34,252 nt of DNA, from NCBI GenBank assembly GCA_016874035.1, contig VGVM01000029.1, positions 1-34,252 on the forward strand, in the 5' to 3' direction. Under the pieces are notes generated by a model. That model searched no databases and was not told the DNA's origin. It was given only the letters and a program-made list of their open reading frames with translations. The stretch comes from Gemmatimonadota bacterium (GTDB taxonomy: Bacteria; Gemmatimonadota; Gemmatimonadetes; Gemmatimonadales; Gemmatimonadaceae). A program made the position numbers and the translations under genes. Shown piece after piece: positions 14,228 to 22,090 of this stretch (its first letter is position 1; each line of letters starts with the position of its first letter).

Positions 14228-15382
14228 TCAGGCCGCGACCATTCCTCGCGATCGGTTGGCGAGTTTCGTGAACACATCAATCGCCCGCGCGATTCCCGCA
14301 TCCGTCGTCAACGGGCCCACGCTCATGCGGATGGACGCCCCCACCTGCCCGGACGGGTCGATCGCGGCCAGCACGTGAGAACGCCCCGTGCTACCGCTCT
14401 GGCAGGCCGACCCGCCCGAGCAGGCAATTCCATGGAGATCGAGCGCCATCAGGAGCGATTCGCCGTCGGCCCCGGGCACCGTGACATTCAGGATGTGCGG
14501 GGCGCGTTCCGCTCCGCCCGCATTGATCACCGCATCGGTCACGCCGGCGCAGATGCCCGCCTGAAGCTGGTCGCGCAGCGCGCGGTACTTCGCCACGATC
14601 GCCTCACGCTCACTGGCCGCCAGCTCACACGCGACGGCGAGGCCGACGGCGAAGGCGACGTTCTCCGTACCGGGGCGACGACCGCGATCCTGCGACCCGC
14701 CGAAGAACAGCGGCTCGAGCGGCGTCCCGCGGCGGAGGAACATCGCGCCGATTCCCTTGGGCGCGCCGATCTTGTGCCCGCTGATGCTCGCCAGGTCGAA
14801 CGGAACCTTTCGCACGTCCACGTCCACCTTCCCGAACGCCTGCACGGCATCGGTGTGGAACACCACGCCGTGCGCCTTCGCGTGCGCGGCCGCGTGCGCA
14901 ATAGGCTGCACACTGCCGATCTCATTGTTCACCCACATGAACGACGCCAGCGCACAGTCGTCGCCGATCGCCGCCTCGATGGTCGCCATCGGCAGCGTGC
15001 CGGTGGAATCCACGCCGAGCACCCGCTCTTCGGCGCCCTCACGCGCACACTTGTGCACGGCCTCGAGCACGGCCTTGTGCTCGATCGAGGACGTGACCAC
15101 AGCGCGGCGCCCGCCTTCCTTCAGGATCCGCCAGCCGCCGAGGATCGCGAGGTTGTCGGCTTCGGTGCCGCCGGAGGTGAAGCAGACCTCGTCCGGCTGC
15201 GCGCCGATGCATGCGGCCACGCGCTCGCGCGCCTCATCGAGTGCTGTGCGCGCCTCGCGGCCCCAGCGGTGCGTGCTGGACGGATTCCCGAATCGCGCGT
15301 CGAAGAACGGCGCCATGCGCTCGAGGACTTCCGGGCGCACCGGCGTCGTCGCGGCGTGGTCGAGGTAGATCGGCTCTGGCAT
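14228..15382 (-). CDS. Cysteine desulfurase (NifS/IscS family)
   Basis: 384 aa PLP enzyme releasing sulfur from L-cysteine as an enzyme-bound persulfide. The N-terminus YLDHAATTPV is typical. The PLP lysine is Lys204 in SISGHKIGAPKG, and the active-site cysteine is probably Cys327 in the CSGGSACQSGS loop (Cys321 precedes it). The GTENV motif (237-241) is present. The start is ATG 15382 without a clear Shine-Dalgarno. It lies directly upstream of mnmA, so its main role is probably to feed thiolation of tRNA, possibly also Fe-S assembly. No IscU or other Fe-S scaffold gene is next to it. Confidence 0.95.
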   Translation of the reverse strand: MPEPIYLDHAATTPVRPEVLERMAPFFDARFGNPSSTHRWGREARTALDEARERVAACIGAQPDEVCFTSGGTEADNLAILGGWRILKEGGRRAVVTSSIEHKAVLEAVHKCAREGAEERVLGVDSTGTLPMATIEAAIGDDCALASFMWVNNEIGSVQPIAHAAAHAKAHGVVFHTDAVQAFGKVDVDVRKVPFDLASISGHKIGAPKGIGAMFLRRGTPLEPLFFGGSQDRGRRPGTENVAFAVGLAVACELAASEREAIVAKYRALRDQLQAGICAGVTDAVINAGGAERAPHILNVTVPGADGESLLMALDLHGIACSGGSACQSGSTGRSHVLAAIDPSGQVGASIRMSVGPLTTDAGIARAIDVFTKLANRSRGMVAA

Positions 15383-15490
15383 TGCCAGAAAAGTAAGGGG
15401 GCCGGCGCGTCAGGACACCCGGCCGGGCAGGGGGGACATCCGCGGCAGCGATAGATTTCCCCGCGCCCCGCAGCCGAACCCACGGGCCAC

Positions 15491-16204
15491 ATGGACCAGT
15501 TCAACCTCCTCAGCCTGATCTTCCTGGTGTACCTGTTCGTGCTGTTCCCGCGGGCGGCACTGCGGTCGGCGCGCGTGGTGCGCCAGACGGTCGAGGCGGG
15601 CGTGCCGCTCCCGCGCACCCGCGTGCTGCTCTCGACGCTGTTCACGCTGCTCGTGACGTTCATGATGGCGTGGGTGAACGCCCAGGCCATGGGGCGCGAC
15701 CTCTGGGCGGTGGACTGGTCCCTGCGCAACATCGCGCTCGGCGTCGTCGCGTTCATCGTGCTGCTCGGCGCGATTCCGCTTTCACGCCGGCTGCGAACGC
15801 CGGAGGAGCTTCGGCGCCAACTCCTGAACGGGATCGTCCCGCGCAACAACCAGGAGATGGGGCTGTTCACGCTCGCGGCGATCGGGGCGGGGATCGCGGA
15901 AGAGGCCGCCTACCGCGGCGTCGCGGTCTGGCTGCTCACGCTCGTGTTCGGCGCGCCGATTCCCGCGATCCTCATGTCAACGATGGCGTTCGCGGTTGCG
16001 CACGCGGTGCAGGGCGGCAAGTCCATGGCGATCGTCGCCGGCGTAGCGCTGCTGTTTCACGGGCTTGTCACGCTCACCGGCACGCTCGTGATCGCGATGA
16101 TTGTGCACGCGGCGTACGACATCGTCGCCGGTATCGCTGCCCGGAAGAAAGCCGATGAGCTGGAGCGATCAGCCGGCCAACAACCGGGCGCGAACGTCCC
16201 ATAG
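15491..16204 (+). CDS. CPBP-family intramembrane metalloprotease
   Basis: 237 aa, about six membrane helices. The CPBP (Abi/Rce1-like) motifs are complete: EE(137-138)AAYR(142)G, then FAVAH (His171), then HAAYD (His206 to Asp210). These glutamate and histidine residues bind the catalytic metal in the family. Targets of bacterial CPBP proteins are mostly unknown; some are immunity or membrane-quality proteases. The start is ATG 15491. It is divergent from the cysteine desulfurase (108-bp gap), and its end overlaps the tail of the convergent dioxygenase gene by 36 bp. Confidence 0.9.
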   Translation: MDQFNLLSLIFLVYLFVLFPRAALRSARVVRQTVEAGVPLPRTRVLLSTLFTLLVTFMMAWVNAQAMGRDLWAVDWSLRNIALGVVAFIVLLGAIPLSRRLRTPEELRRQLLNGIVPRNNQEMGLFTLAAIGAGIAEEAAYRGVAVWLLTLVFGAPIPAILMSTMAFAVAHAVQGGKSMAIVAGVALLFHGLVTLTGTLVIAMIVHAAYDIVAGIAARKKADELERSAGQQPGANVP

Positions 16205-16906
16205 GGCGGGGAAGAAGCGCTGGCTGATTGACCGCGCGAGGAACTGCGCGCCCATCGTGCCACCCGTGCCGCCGGTTCCCGGGCCGATGACGCGCTCGAC
16301 CAGCTGCACATGCAGGAACCGCCAGCGCTGGAAGGCCTGGTCGTACTCGATGAACGCCTCGGCGAGGAAGAACATCGGGTCGGGGCCGGGCCCCGTGTAG
16401 AGCTCGTCGAGTGTGCGGCCGCGCGCCTTCAGGAGGTCGAGGAACAAGTCCTCGAGGCGCGGCGTCGCGAGCGCCTCGGCGATCGCGGGCGGGATCGCCC
16501 CGCCGGCCTGCAACGCCTTCACGAACGCCTCGTCGCGCATGCCCGAGAGCGCGCCGACGATGCGGAACTGCTCGCTCTGCTGGCCGCTCGACGACCCCAG
16601 AAAATTGCGGAACTGCTGGAACCGCTGCGGCGGCAGCGTGTCGAGCGACGACAGCTGCTCGGCGACAATGCGCATCAGTGTGTTGATGCGCTGCAGGTGC
16701 CAGAGCGAGCGCTCGCCGTCGCCTTTCTGCAGGTCGGCCCGGAGCGCGTGCAACTGCTGGATGATCACCTTGAACCAGAGTTCGCTCGCCTGGTGCACCA
16801 CGATGAACAGCAGTTCGTCGGGATGCTCGGGCTGGGACCGCGGCCGTTGCAGCGAGAGGAGTTCGCGCAGCGCGAGGTAGTCGGGGTAGTTGACGTCGGC
16901 GGCCAT
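16169..16906 (-). CDS. kynA: Tryptophan 2,3-dioxygenase (short form)
   Basis: 245 aa, shorter than the usual 260-300. Haem enzyme opening the indole ring of tryptophan to N-formylkynurenine. Family landmarks: DELLFIVVHQASELWFK (His38, the distal-pocket His), SSGQQSEQFR with Arg115 for substrate carboxylate, WRFLHVQLVERVIG with haem-ligand His199, and GTGGTGGT (210-217). The usual SSGFQS reads SSGQQS, replacing a hydrophobic residue near the pocket by Gln. The start ATG 16906 has no strong Shine-Dalgarno. It lies 21 nt after the bshB1 stop, so the two may be co-transcribed. No kynurenine formamidase or kynureninase is seen nearby. Confidence 0.9.
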   Translation of the reverse strand: MAADVNYPDYLALRELLSLQRPRSQPEHPDELLFIVVHQASELWFKVIIQQLHALRADLQKGDGERSLWHLQRINTLMRIVAEQLSSLDTLPPQRFQQFRNFLGSSSGQQSEQFRIVGALSGMRDEAFVKALQAGGAIPPAIAEALATPRLEDLFLDLLKARGRTLDELYTGPGPDPMFFLAEAFIEYDQAFQRWRFLHVQLVERVIGPGTGGTGGTMGAQFLARSISQRFFPALWDVRARLLAG

Positions 16907-16927
16907 GACGGTGGGCTGGGAACCGGG

Positions 16928-17644
16928 CTAGAACGTGGAGACGTCGAGCGTCGTGATGTCATCCACGCGCATGGTCTCATATGTGAAGAACGGCTCACCG
17001 AACCGGCGGCGGATCAAGGAACCATAGTGTGCGGCCTGATGCCGCAGCACGTGGAGGAACGGATCGCCGGTGGGGTAGGCCTCGCCGGCGGACAGTGCGC
17101 CGTCGAACTGCGACGCGAAGCAGCGCACCGCATTCAGCTTGGTCTCGAGTTCGTCGCTGATATCCACGACGAACGTTGGCTTCACGTGATCCTCGCGGTA
17201 CGCAATCGCGTGCACAATCTTCACCGGGCGGTGCTTCGGCACGTCCGGTGCGACCTTCGCGAGGCCGGACACGAACACGGCGTCGCGGATGAGCTTGGAC
17301 GCAGCCGAGTGATCCGGGTGGTTGCCGCGCGGGGCGGGCGCGATGACGATCCTCGGCGCAAACCGGCGGATGACACGCGCGAGCTGCTCCCGCGTTTCCG
17401 GCGTGCTCACAACGCCGGAGTCCGGGAGTCCAAGATTCTCGCGTGTGCTGACACCGAGGACGGCGGCGGCCGCAGCGGCCTCGGTGGCGCGGAGTTCAGG
17501 CGTGCCGCGACTCCCCATCTCGCCGCGCGTGAGGTCGAGGATCGCGGTCGTGCGGCCGAGCTTGTGGAGCTTGGCGAGCGTGCCGCCGCAGGTCAGCTCG
17601 ACATCGTCGGGGTGGGCGCCGACGGCAAGGACGTCAACTGGCAT
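16928..17644 (-). CDS. bshB1: Bacillithiol biosynthesis deacetylase BshB1
   Basis: 238 aa LmbE/PIG-L-family zinc deacetylase. It removes acetyl from GlcNAc-malate to give GlcN-malate, step two of bacillithiol synthesis. AHPDDVE (10-16) supplies the His/Asp metal ligands and HPDH (109-112) a further metal-site histidine. TRGEMGSRGTPELRA (39-53) is the signature that separates BshB1 from other LmbE proteins. The start is ATG 17644. It is divergent from ridA across 57 bp. bshA and bshC are not in this window. A BshB1 gene suggests that this organism uses bacillithiol as its low-molecular-weight thiol (inference). Confidence 0.93.
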   Translation of the reverse strand: MPVDVLAVGAHPDDVELTCGGTLAKLHKLGRTTAILDLTRGEMGSRGTPELRATEAAAAAAVLGVSTRENLGLPDSGVVSTPETREQLARVIRRFAPRIVIAPAPRGNHPDHSAASKLIRDAVFVSGLAKVAPDVPKHRPVKIVHAIAYREDHVKPTFVVDISDELETKLNAVRCFASQFDGALSAGEAYPTGDPFLHVLRHQAAHYGSLIRRRFGEPFFTYETMRVDDITTLDVSTF

Positions 17645-17701
17645 GGGTGGAAGTTACGGAGCGGCGTCGGCAAACGGGGCGCGGCCGTAGCTTTCCGGTC
17701 C

Positions 17702-18079
17702 ATGGAACACATCTACCTCCCCAATACGCCGAAGCCACTCGGTCATTATTCGCCGGGCGTACGGCACGGCGGGTTCATCTTCGTGTCGGGGCAGCTCCCG
17801 ATGGTGCCCGGCGCAACGTCGCACACGATCGGGACGATCGAGGAGCAGACCGAGCAGGCGCTGCGGAACGTGGAATCGGTGCTCGTGGCGGCCGGGTCGT
17901 CGCTGGACAAGGTCGTGCAGATGACCGTGTACATCTCGGATGGCGACCTGTGGGGCCGCGTGAACGCCGTGTACGCGAAGGTGATGGGCGAACACCGGCC
18001 GGCACGCGCCGTCGTACCGGTCAAGGAACTGCACTACGGCTACCAGATCGAGATCCAGGCCATTGCCGCCGGAGACTGA
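17702..18079 (+). CDS. ridA: RidA/YjgF-family enamine/imine deaminase
   Basis: 125 aa, exactly the usual size. RidA proteins form trimers that hydrolyse reactive enamine/imine intermediates made by PLP enzymes, protecting the cell from 2-aminoacrylate. Visible landmarks are GHYSPGV, GGFIFVSGQLP, the conserved VVQMTVYISD strand, Arg102 in RPARAVVPV (the catalytic arginine) and the EIQAIAA ending. The start is ATG 17702. The end overlaps an alternative TTG start of the SDR gene, and the two probably share a transcript. Because it sits near tryptophan dioxygenase, an aminomuconate-deaminase role is thinkable but unsupported. Confidence 0.93.
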   Translation: MEHIYLPNTPKPLGHYSPGVRHGGFIFVSGQLPMVPGATSHTIGTIEEQTEQALRNVESVLVAAGSSLDKVVQMTVYISDGDLWGRVNAVYAKVMGEHRPARAVVPVKELHYGYQIEIQAIAAGD

Positions 18080-18083
18080 CAGC

Positions 18084-18875
18084 GTGTGGGCCGGCAAGCG
18101 CGCCATTGTCACGGGCGCGTCAGGCGGGATCGGCGAAGAACTGGCCGTGCAGCTTGCCGCTGCGGGGGCGCACGTGGCGCTGGTTGCCCGGCGCCGCGAC
18201 GAACTCGAGCGCGTGGCATCACGCTGCGGCGCGGGCCGGGCTCAGGTCGTCGTAGCCGACGTTGCGAACCAGGCCGACTGCGAACGCGCCACCCGCGAGG
18301 CGATCACGGCGCTCGGCGGCCTGGACGTGCTGGTCCACAACGCCGGCCAAGCGATGTGGGCGCCGTTCGAGGACATGCAGGATGCCACCGTCTTCGAGAA
18401 GATGCTCGCCGTGAACTACCTCAGCGTGCTCTGGAGTACGCGGGTTGCGCTCGCCGCACTGAAGGAATCGCGCGGGCGGATACTCGCCGTGAGCAGCATC
18501 GCGGGCATCACGGGTGTGCCGCTCCGGAGCGGGTACGTCGCGGCCAAGCACGCGATGACGGGGTTCCTCAACACGCTGCGCATCGAGCTCGCGGACGCGG
18601 GCGTGAGCGTGACGATCATTCACCCGGGGTGGGTGGCGACGGGCTCGCAGGCGCGAAACCTGGGCGCGGACGGGAACATGCTCGGCAAGATGCCCGTGAG
18701 CGTTTCCGGCGCCGCGACCGCGGCCGATGTCGCACGGGCGCTGCTGGCCGCCGGTGCGCGCCGCGAACGCCGCGTCGTGCTCGGCTGGCGGTCGCGGATC
18801 GGCATCTTGCTGAAGGAGTTCTTCCCCGGGCTGATTGACGGGATGGCCGCGAAGGCGATCCGCCGCGGGCGCTGA
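18084..18875 (+). CDS. Short-chain dehydrogenase/reductase (SDR)
   Basis: 263 aa classical SDR oxidoreductase. The Rossmann motif TGASGGIG (10-17) binds NAD(P); Arg36-Arg37 after the second strand suggests NADP preference. HNAG (about 85-88) and the catalytic Ser138, Tyr151 and Lys155 (in SSIAG and YVAAK) are present. The C-terminal part is rich in Arg/Lys with a hydrophobic helix (RIGILLKEFFPGLIDG), which may attach it to the membrane, as in lipid- or steroid-type SDRs. The substrate is unknown. I prefer GTG 18084, with GGAGA 9 nt upstream; TTG 18063 inside ridA is the alternative. A strong hairpin terminator follows 15 nt after the stop. Confidence 0.9.
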   Translation: MWAGKRAIVTGASGGIGEELAVQLAAAGAHVALVARRRDELERVASRCGAGRAQVVVADVANQADCERATREAITALGGLDVLVHNAGQAMWAPFEDMQDATVFEKMLAVNYLSVLWSTRVALAALKESRGRILAVSSIAGITGVPLRSGYVAAKHAMTGFLNTLRIELADAGVSVTIIHPGWVATGSQARNLGADGNMLGKMPVSVSGAATAADVARALLAAGARRERRVVLGWRSRIGILLKEFFPGLIDGMAAKAIRRGR

Positions 18876-18889
18876 GCCGGTGTGAAGAC

Positions 18890-18922
18890 AAAGCGGCGAC
18901 GGGGCATCCCCGTCGCCGCTTT
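18890..18922. terminator. Perfect 15-bp hairpin terminator (probably bidirectional)
   Basis: The arms 18890-18904 and 18908-18922 are perfectly complementary (15 bp, beginning AAAGCGGCG on the left) with a CAT loop. The stem ends in AAA on one side and TTT on the other, so each direction gets a short U-run. It lies between the plus-strand SDR gene and the minus-strand gene ending at 18966. A second, shorter hairpin (18933-18941 with 18945-18953, 9 bp) follows and may serve the minus strand. Confidence 0.85.
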
Positions 18923-18965
18923 CGTTACTTGGTCGCGGCGCGCTGCGCCGCGAGAACGAAGCTGG

Positions 18966-19352
18966 CTAGAACCCGCCGCCGCGGCGGCCACGGCCCATCG
19001 CGGAGTTCTCGTCGAACTTGGCCTTGTCGGCGTCGCTCGTGAGCAGCGCCTTAAGGTCCGCGTTCCGCTTGGCGTTGGCTTCCTGCATCTTCGCCATGAA
19101 GTCCGGGGCCTGGCGATCCGAGTTCATCATGGCCTCGCGAGCCGCCGTGATGATCGTCTTCGCCTTGGCCATCTGGTCGGCGCTGAGCGTGATGCCGTTG
19201 AACAGACGCGCCATCTGGGTCGAATCCTGCTGTTCCGGGGTGCCCCGGCCACCGCGACCCATGCCCATCCCACCACCACCGCCGCCACCCTGGGCGGCAG
19301 CCGAGCCCGCCATCACGGCGAGCAAACCTGCCACTGCAACGAGCTTACGCAT
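18966..19352 (-). CDS. Small Gly-rich secreted protein, Spy/CpxP-like in style
   Basis: 128 aa. Signal peptide 1-22 (ending AAAQ), then a Gly/Met run (about 23-37), a helical middle with LFNGITLSADQMAKAKTII and two further charged helices ending LLTSDADKAKFDEN, and a final Arg/Gly-rich GRGRRGGGF. The pattern 'L-S-x-x-Q...K...L' and the all-helical, charged nature recall periplasmic Spy/CpxP or zinc-resistance-associated proteins, but the LTxxQ signatures are not clear, so this is a style match only. The start is ATG 19352, with an excellent GGAGG 4 nt upstream. It is on the same strand as the efflux array but separated by 132 bp, so it is probably its own unit. Confidence 0.7.
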   Translation of the reverse strand: MRKLVAVAGLLAVMAGSAAAQGGGGGGGMGMGRGGRGTPEQQDSTQMARLFNGITLSADQMAKAKTIITAAREAMMNSDRQAPDFMAKMQEANAKRNADLKALLTSDADKAKFDENSAMGRGRRGGGF

Positions 19353-19380
19353 GAGACCTCCAATTACCTTCGAAAGTTGA

Positions 19381-19399
19381 GCGCGGCGTCGTGCCGCGC
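19381..19399 (-). promoter_or_regulatory. Leader hairpin before the Gly-rich gene
   Basis: A perfect 7-bp stem GCGCGGC/GCCGCGC (19381-19387 with 19393-19399) with a 5-nt loop lies about 29 nt before the ATG at 19352, in the probable mRNA leader. It could be a leader structure or a weak upstream terminator; there is no U-run. Confidence 0.35.
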
Positions 19400-19484
19400 A
19401 TGTCCTGCCATCCAAGTTAGACGTACGCACGGGGGCAATGTTTTGTTCGCTCCGGGTGCCCCCCACGGTGCCTCCGGGGGGGAC

Positions 19485-20741
19485 TTATTCGTACCTGAGG
19501 GCGTCCACCGGGTCCAGCCGGGCGGCCCGCTGGGCCGGGATCACCCCAAAGACGAGCCCGATCCCCACACTGACTGCCACCGCGATCAGGGTGAGCGCGA
19601 CCGGCGCCTGGGCTTCGATGTTCATCAGGGCCGTGACGCCTTTCCCAACGGCGAGCCCGAACCCGACACCGATCACGCCGCCGATGCCGGTCAGGGTCGC
19701 CGCTTCGATCAGGAACTGGATCAGGATGTCGCGCCGCGTAGCGCCCATGGCTTTCCGCACGCCGATCTCGCGCGTGCGCGCCGTGACCGACACCATCATG
19801 ATTGCCATGACGCCGATGCCGCCCACGAGCAGCGCGACCGAGGCGAGCACGATCATCACCAGGAAGAACGTCCCGGTGATCGAGTTGAACGTGTCGAGCA
19901 CCTGGTCCTGCGTGATCATGTCAAACGTGTTCTTGTCGGCTGGCCGCAGCCCGCGCAGCTCGCGAATCGCGACGGTCACGGCTTCCTGCGCGTCGGCCAC
20001 GCTGACGCCCGGCTTCGGCTTCACGCAGATGAACAGCGCGTTCGTCTTGTCCACGTTGTAGGCGTAGTACACGTACCGAAACGGCATGATCGCGCCGTTG
20101 TCGGTGCCCGGCGGCGCAAAGATGTTCGACGGCGGTTGGTAGATGCCGATGACTTCAACCGGCCGGCCGCCAACGAGGATCGTCTTGCCGAGCGGTTCGA
20201 TGCGCCCAAACAGGCGCGCGGACTTTTCCTCCTGAATCACCACGACGGGCGCGCCGCTGCGCAGCTCGGCCTTCGTGAACCAGCGGCCCGCCACCAGCTC
20301 GCCGCCCTGGATCTCCTGGAAGTGATCGTCCGCACCGTTCACGATCGTCGCGCGGGTGCGCTCGCCCTGGTACTCCATACGCGCCTGGATCTGCGCCCAG
20401 ATGCCGGCGTAGAAGACTTGCGGCAGCGCCTGGATTGCGTCGGCCTCTTTGCTGCTCAGGTCCGGGCGGATGCGGATCCACTTGGGGAGGCGGTCGGGAT
20501 TCACCAGCGACGTGTTGAACACCTTCATCACATAAAACGTGGTCGGCCCGGCCACCTCGAGCGCGTTCGTGATCTGTTTCTGGATGCCCTGCACGATGGA
20601 CGCCATCGTCATCACGGTCGAGACGCCGATCACGACACCGAGGATCGTGAGCGCCGAGCGCATCTTGCTGACGCGCAGGGCGTCAATCGCGATCCCGATA
20701 TTCTCGCGATAGGTGTCAGTGGCGCGCAGGTGAATGGCCAT
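19485..20741 (-). CDS. MacB-type ABC permease, B-type of third pair
   Basis: 418 aa, the last of six consecutive permeases. One N-terminal helix (about 27-48), a large periplasmic domain, and three C-terminal helices around TARTREIGVRKAMGATRRD; the C-terminus is AARLDPVDALRYE, as in MacB-like permeases. The N-terminus IGIAIDALRVSKMRSALTILG groups it with the B-type members at 22091 and 24651, but it lacks their Cys-bounded acidic loop. The frame extends to 20858, but ATG 20741 gives the normal family start and lies 34 nt after the preceding gene. It has no fused ATPase and probably shares the ATPase encoded at 27193-27987. The substrate is unknown. Confidence 0.9.
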   Translation of the reverse strand: MAIHLRATDTYRENIGIAIDALRVSKMRSALTILGVVIGVSTVMTMASIVQGIQKQITNALEVAGPTTFYVMKVFNTSLVNPDRLPKWIRIRPDLSSKEADAIQALPQVFYAGIWAQIQARMEYQGERTRATIVNGADDHFQEIQGGELVAGRWFTKAELRSGAPVVVIQEEKSARLFGRIEPLGKTILVGGRPVEVIGIYQPPSNIFAPPGTDNGAIMPFRYVYYAYNVDKTNALFICVKPKPGVSVADAQEAVTVAIRELRGLRPADKNTFDMITQDQVLDTFNSITGTFFLVMIVLASVALLVGGIGVMAIMMVSVTARTREIGVRKAMGATRRDILIQFLIEAATLTGIGGVIGVGFGLAVGKGVTALMNIEAQAPVALTLIAVAVSVGIGLVFGVIPAQRAARLDPVDALRYE

Positions 20742-20775
20742 GGTCAGCTCGCGCGCGGGTTCAGGGACCGCCCGC

Positions 20776-22020
20776 TCATGTTTCCGCCCGCAGCGCCGTG
20801 ATGGGGTCGAGGCGCGCCGCGCGCCGTGCGGGATACACCCCGAACGCCACGCCCACACCCGCGCCGAGCCCGACGGCGAGCGCGACCGACCACCATGTCA
20901 CGCGCGCCGGGAGCGGGGAGACCGTGGCGACCATCCAGGCGAACCCCCAGCCGCTCAGCACGCCAATGACGCCGCCGGCGCTCGCCAGCGCGATCGCCTC
21001 GGCGAGGAACTGGCGTTCGATATCCCGCGACTTCGCGCCGACCGCCTTCCGGATGCCGATCTCGCGCGTGCGCTCGGTCACGGCCATCAGCATGATGTTC
21101 ATGATCACGATACCTCCGACCACCACACCGATCGCGACGACCGCGGGGATCACGCTGAACAGCACCTGCGTGAGGCTCTTCCAGAACTCGACGAGGGCGT
21201 CCGCGGTTTCGACCGAGAAGTCGGATTCCTCGCCGGGGCGCAGGCGGTGCGCGATGCGCATCGCCTCTTCCGCGCGCGCCATCGCCGGTGCGACTTCGGC
21301 GGCTTCCTTCATCTTCACCGAGATCGTCGTCGTGAGGCGCCGGCCGTAGAGCATCTCGTAGCGTGTGAGCGGGATCAGCGCGAAGCTGTCGAACGACTGG
21401 CCCAGCACCCGGCCCTTCGACGCGACCACGCCGATCACCTCGAACTGCTCCAGTCCGAAGCGTACGAACTGGCCGATCGGGTTCACCTGCTCGAAGAGCT
21501 TCTCGGCGACTTCATGCCCGATCACGGCCACCGGGCGGCGCTGGACCAGGTCCACTTCGGTCAGCGCGCGGCCGTTCTCGATCTTGTAGTCCTGCACTTC
21601 CTGGTACGGCGCGGTGATGCCGAACACAAGGATGTCGCCGACCGTGCGGTCCCGCCACGAGATGTCGGACTGCGGGGTGGGGAAGCCCGAGGTGAGCCCG
21701 ATCGCGGCGGCGTCGGGCAGCGCGTCCTGGACCGTGCGGGCGTCGGCGGCCGATATGCGCGGTCGGCGGGAGACGCGCTTCCACATCTCGTCGTCGAAGA
21801 AGCCGACTTGGATCGGTGTGCGGCGGACCTGGAATGCGTTGGTGCCGATCACCGCGCCCGCGATGTTCTCCTTGACGTACGCGTTCATCCCCTGGATGAT
21901 CGCGACGACGGCGACAAGGAACGCCACCGACACGATGATCCCGAGCAGCGTGAAGAAGGACCGCAGCTTGTTCGCGCCGATCTGCGCGAAGGCGGTCCCG
22001 AGGATGTCGCGAGTCTGCAA
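20776..22020 (-). CDS. MacB-type ABC permease, A-type of third pair
   Basis: 414 aa. N-terminal helix (about 20-45, within SFFTLLGIIVSVAFLVAVVAI), periplasmic domain, and three C-terminal helices around TERTREIGIRKAVGAKSRD, ending AARLDPITALRAET. The N-terminal FFTLLG and MNAYVKENIAG segments resemble the A-type members at 23357 and 25918. The start appears to be TTG 22020; the next ATG would remove the first helix. AGGTAGGG lies about 9 nt upstream. A perfect 11-bp hairpin lies between this gene and the preceding permease gene. It probably forms a heterodimer with the permease encoded 34 nt downstream (inference). Confidence 0.88.
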   Translation of the reverse strand: MQTRDILGTAFAQIGANKLRSFFTLLGIIVSVAFLVAVVAIIQGMNAYVKENIAGAVIGTNAFQVRRTPIQVGFFDDEMWKRVSRRPRISAADARTVQDALPDAAAIGLTSGFPTPQSDISWRDRTVGDILVFGITAPYQEVQDYKIENGRALTEVDLVQRRPVAVIGHEVAEKLFEQVNPIGQFVRFGLEQFEVIGVVASKGRVLGQSFDSFALIPLTRYEMLYGRRLTTTISVKMKEAAEVAPAMARAEEAMRIAHRLRPGEESDFSVETADALVEFWKSLTQVLFSVIPAVVAIGVVVGGIVIMNIMLMAVTERTREIGIRKAVGAKSRDIERQFLAEAIALASAGGVIGVLSGWGFAWMVATVSPLPARVTWWSVALAVGLGAGVGVAFGVYPARRAARLDPITALRAET

Positions 22021-22050
22021 AGGCGGACCCTACCTGCCACGCGGTACGTA

Positions 22051-22079
22051 CGTGGCGCGCACCCCACGTGCGCGCCACG
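22051..22079. repeat. Perfect 11-bp hairpin between permease pairs 2 and 3
   Basis: The arms 22051-22061 and 22069-22079 are exact reverse complements (CGTGGCGCGCA and TGCGCGCCACG) with a 7-nt loop. It lies in the 70-nt gap between the end of one permease gene (22091) and the TTG start of the next (22020). No U-run follows on the minus strand, so partial termination, RNase processing or 3'-end protection is more likely than full termination. Confidence 0.75.
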
Positions 22080-22090
22080 GGGGAATCTAC

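Noticed and set aside
19459-19482. CCCCCC/GGGGGG hairpin after the last permease as an intrinsic terminator.
   Set aside because: The loop is about 11 nt and the minus-strand downstream sequence is A-rich, without a U-run.
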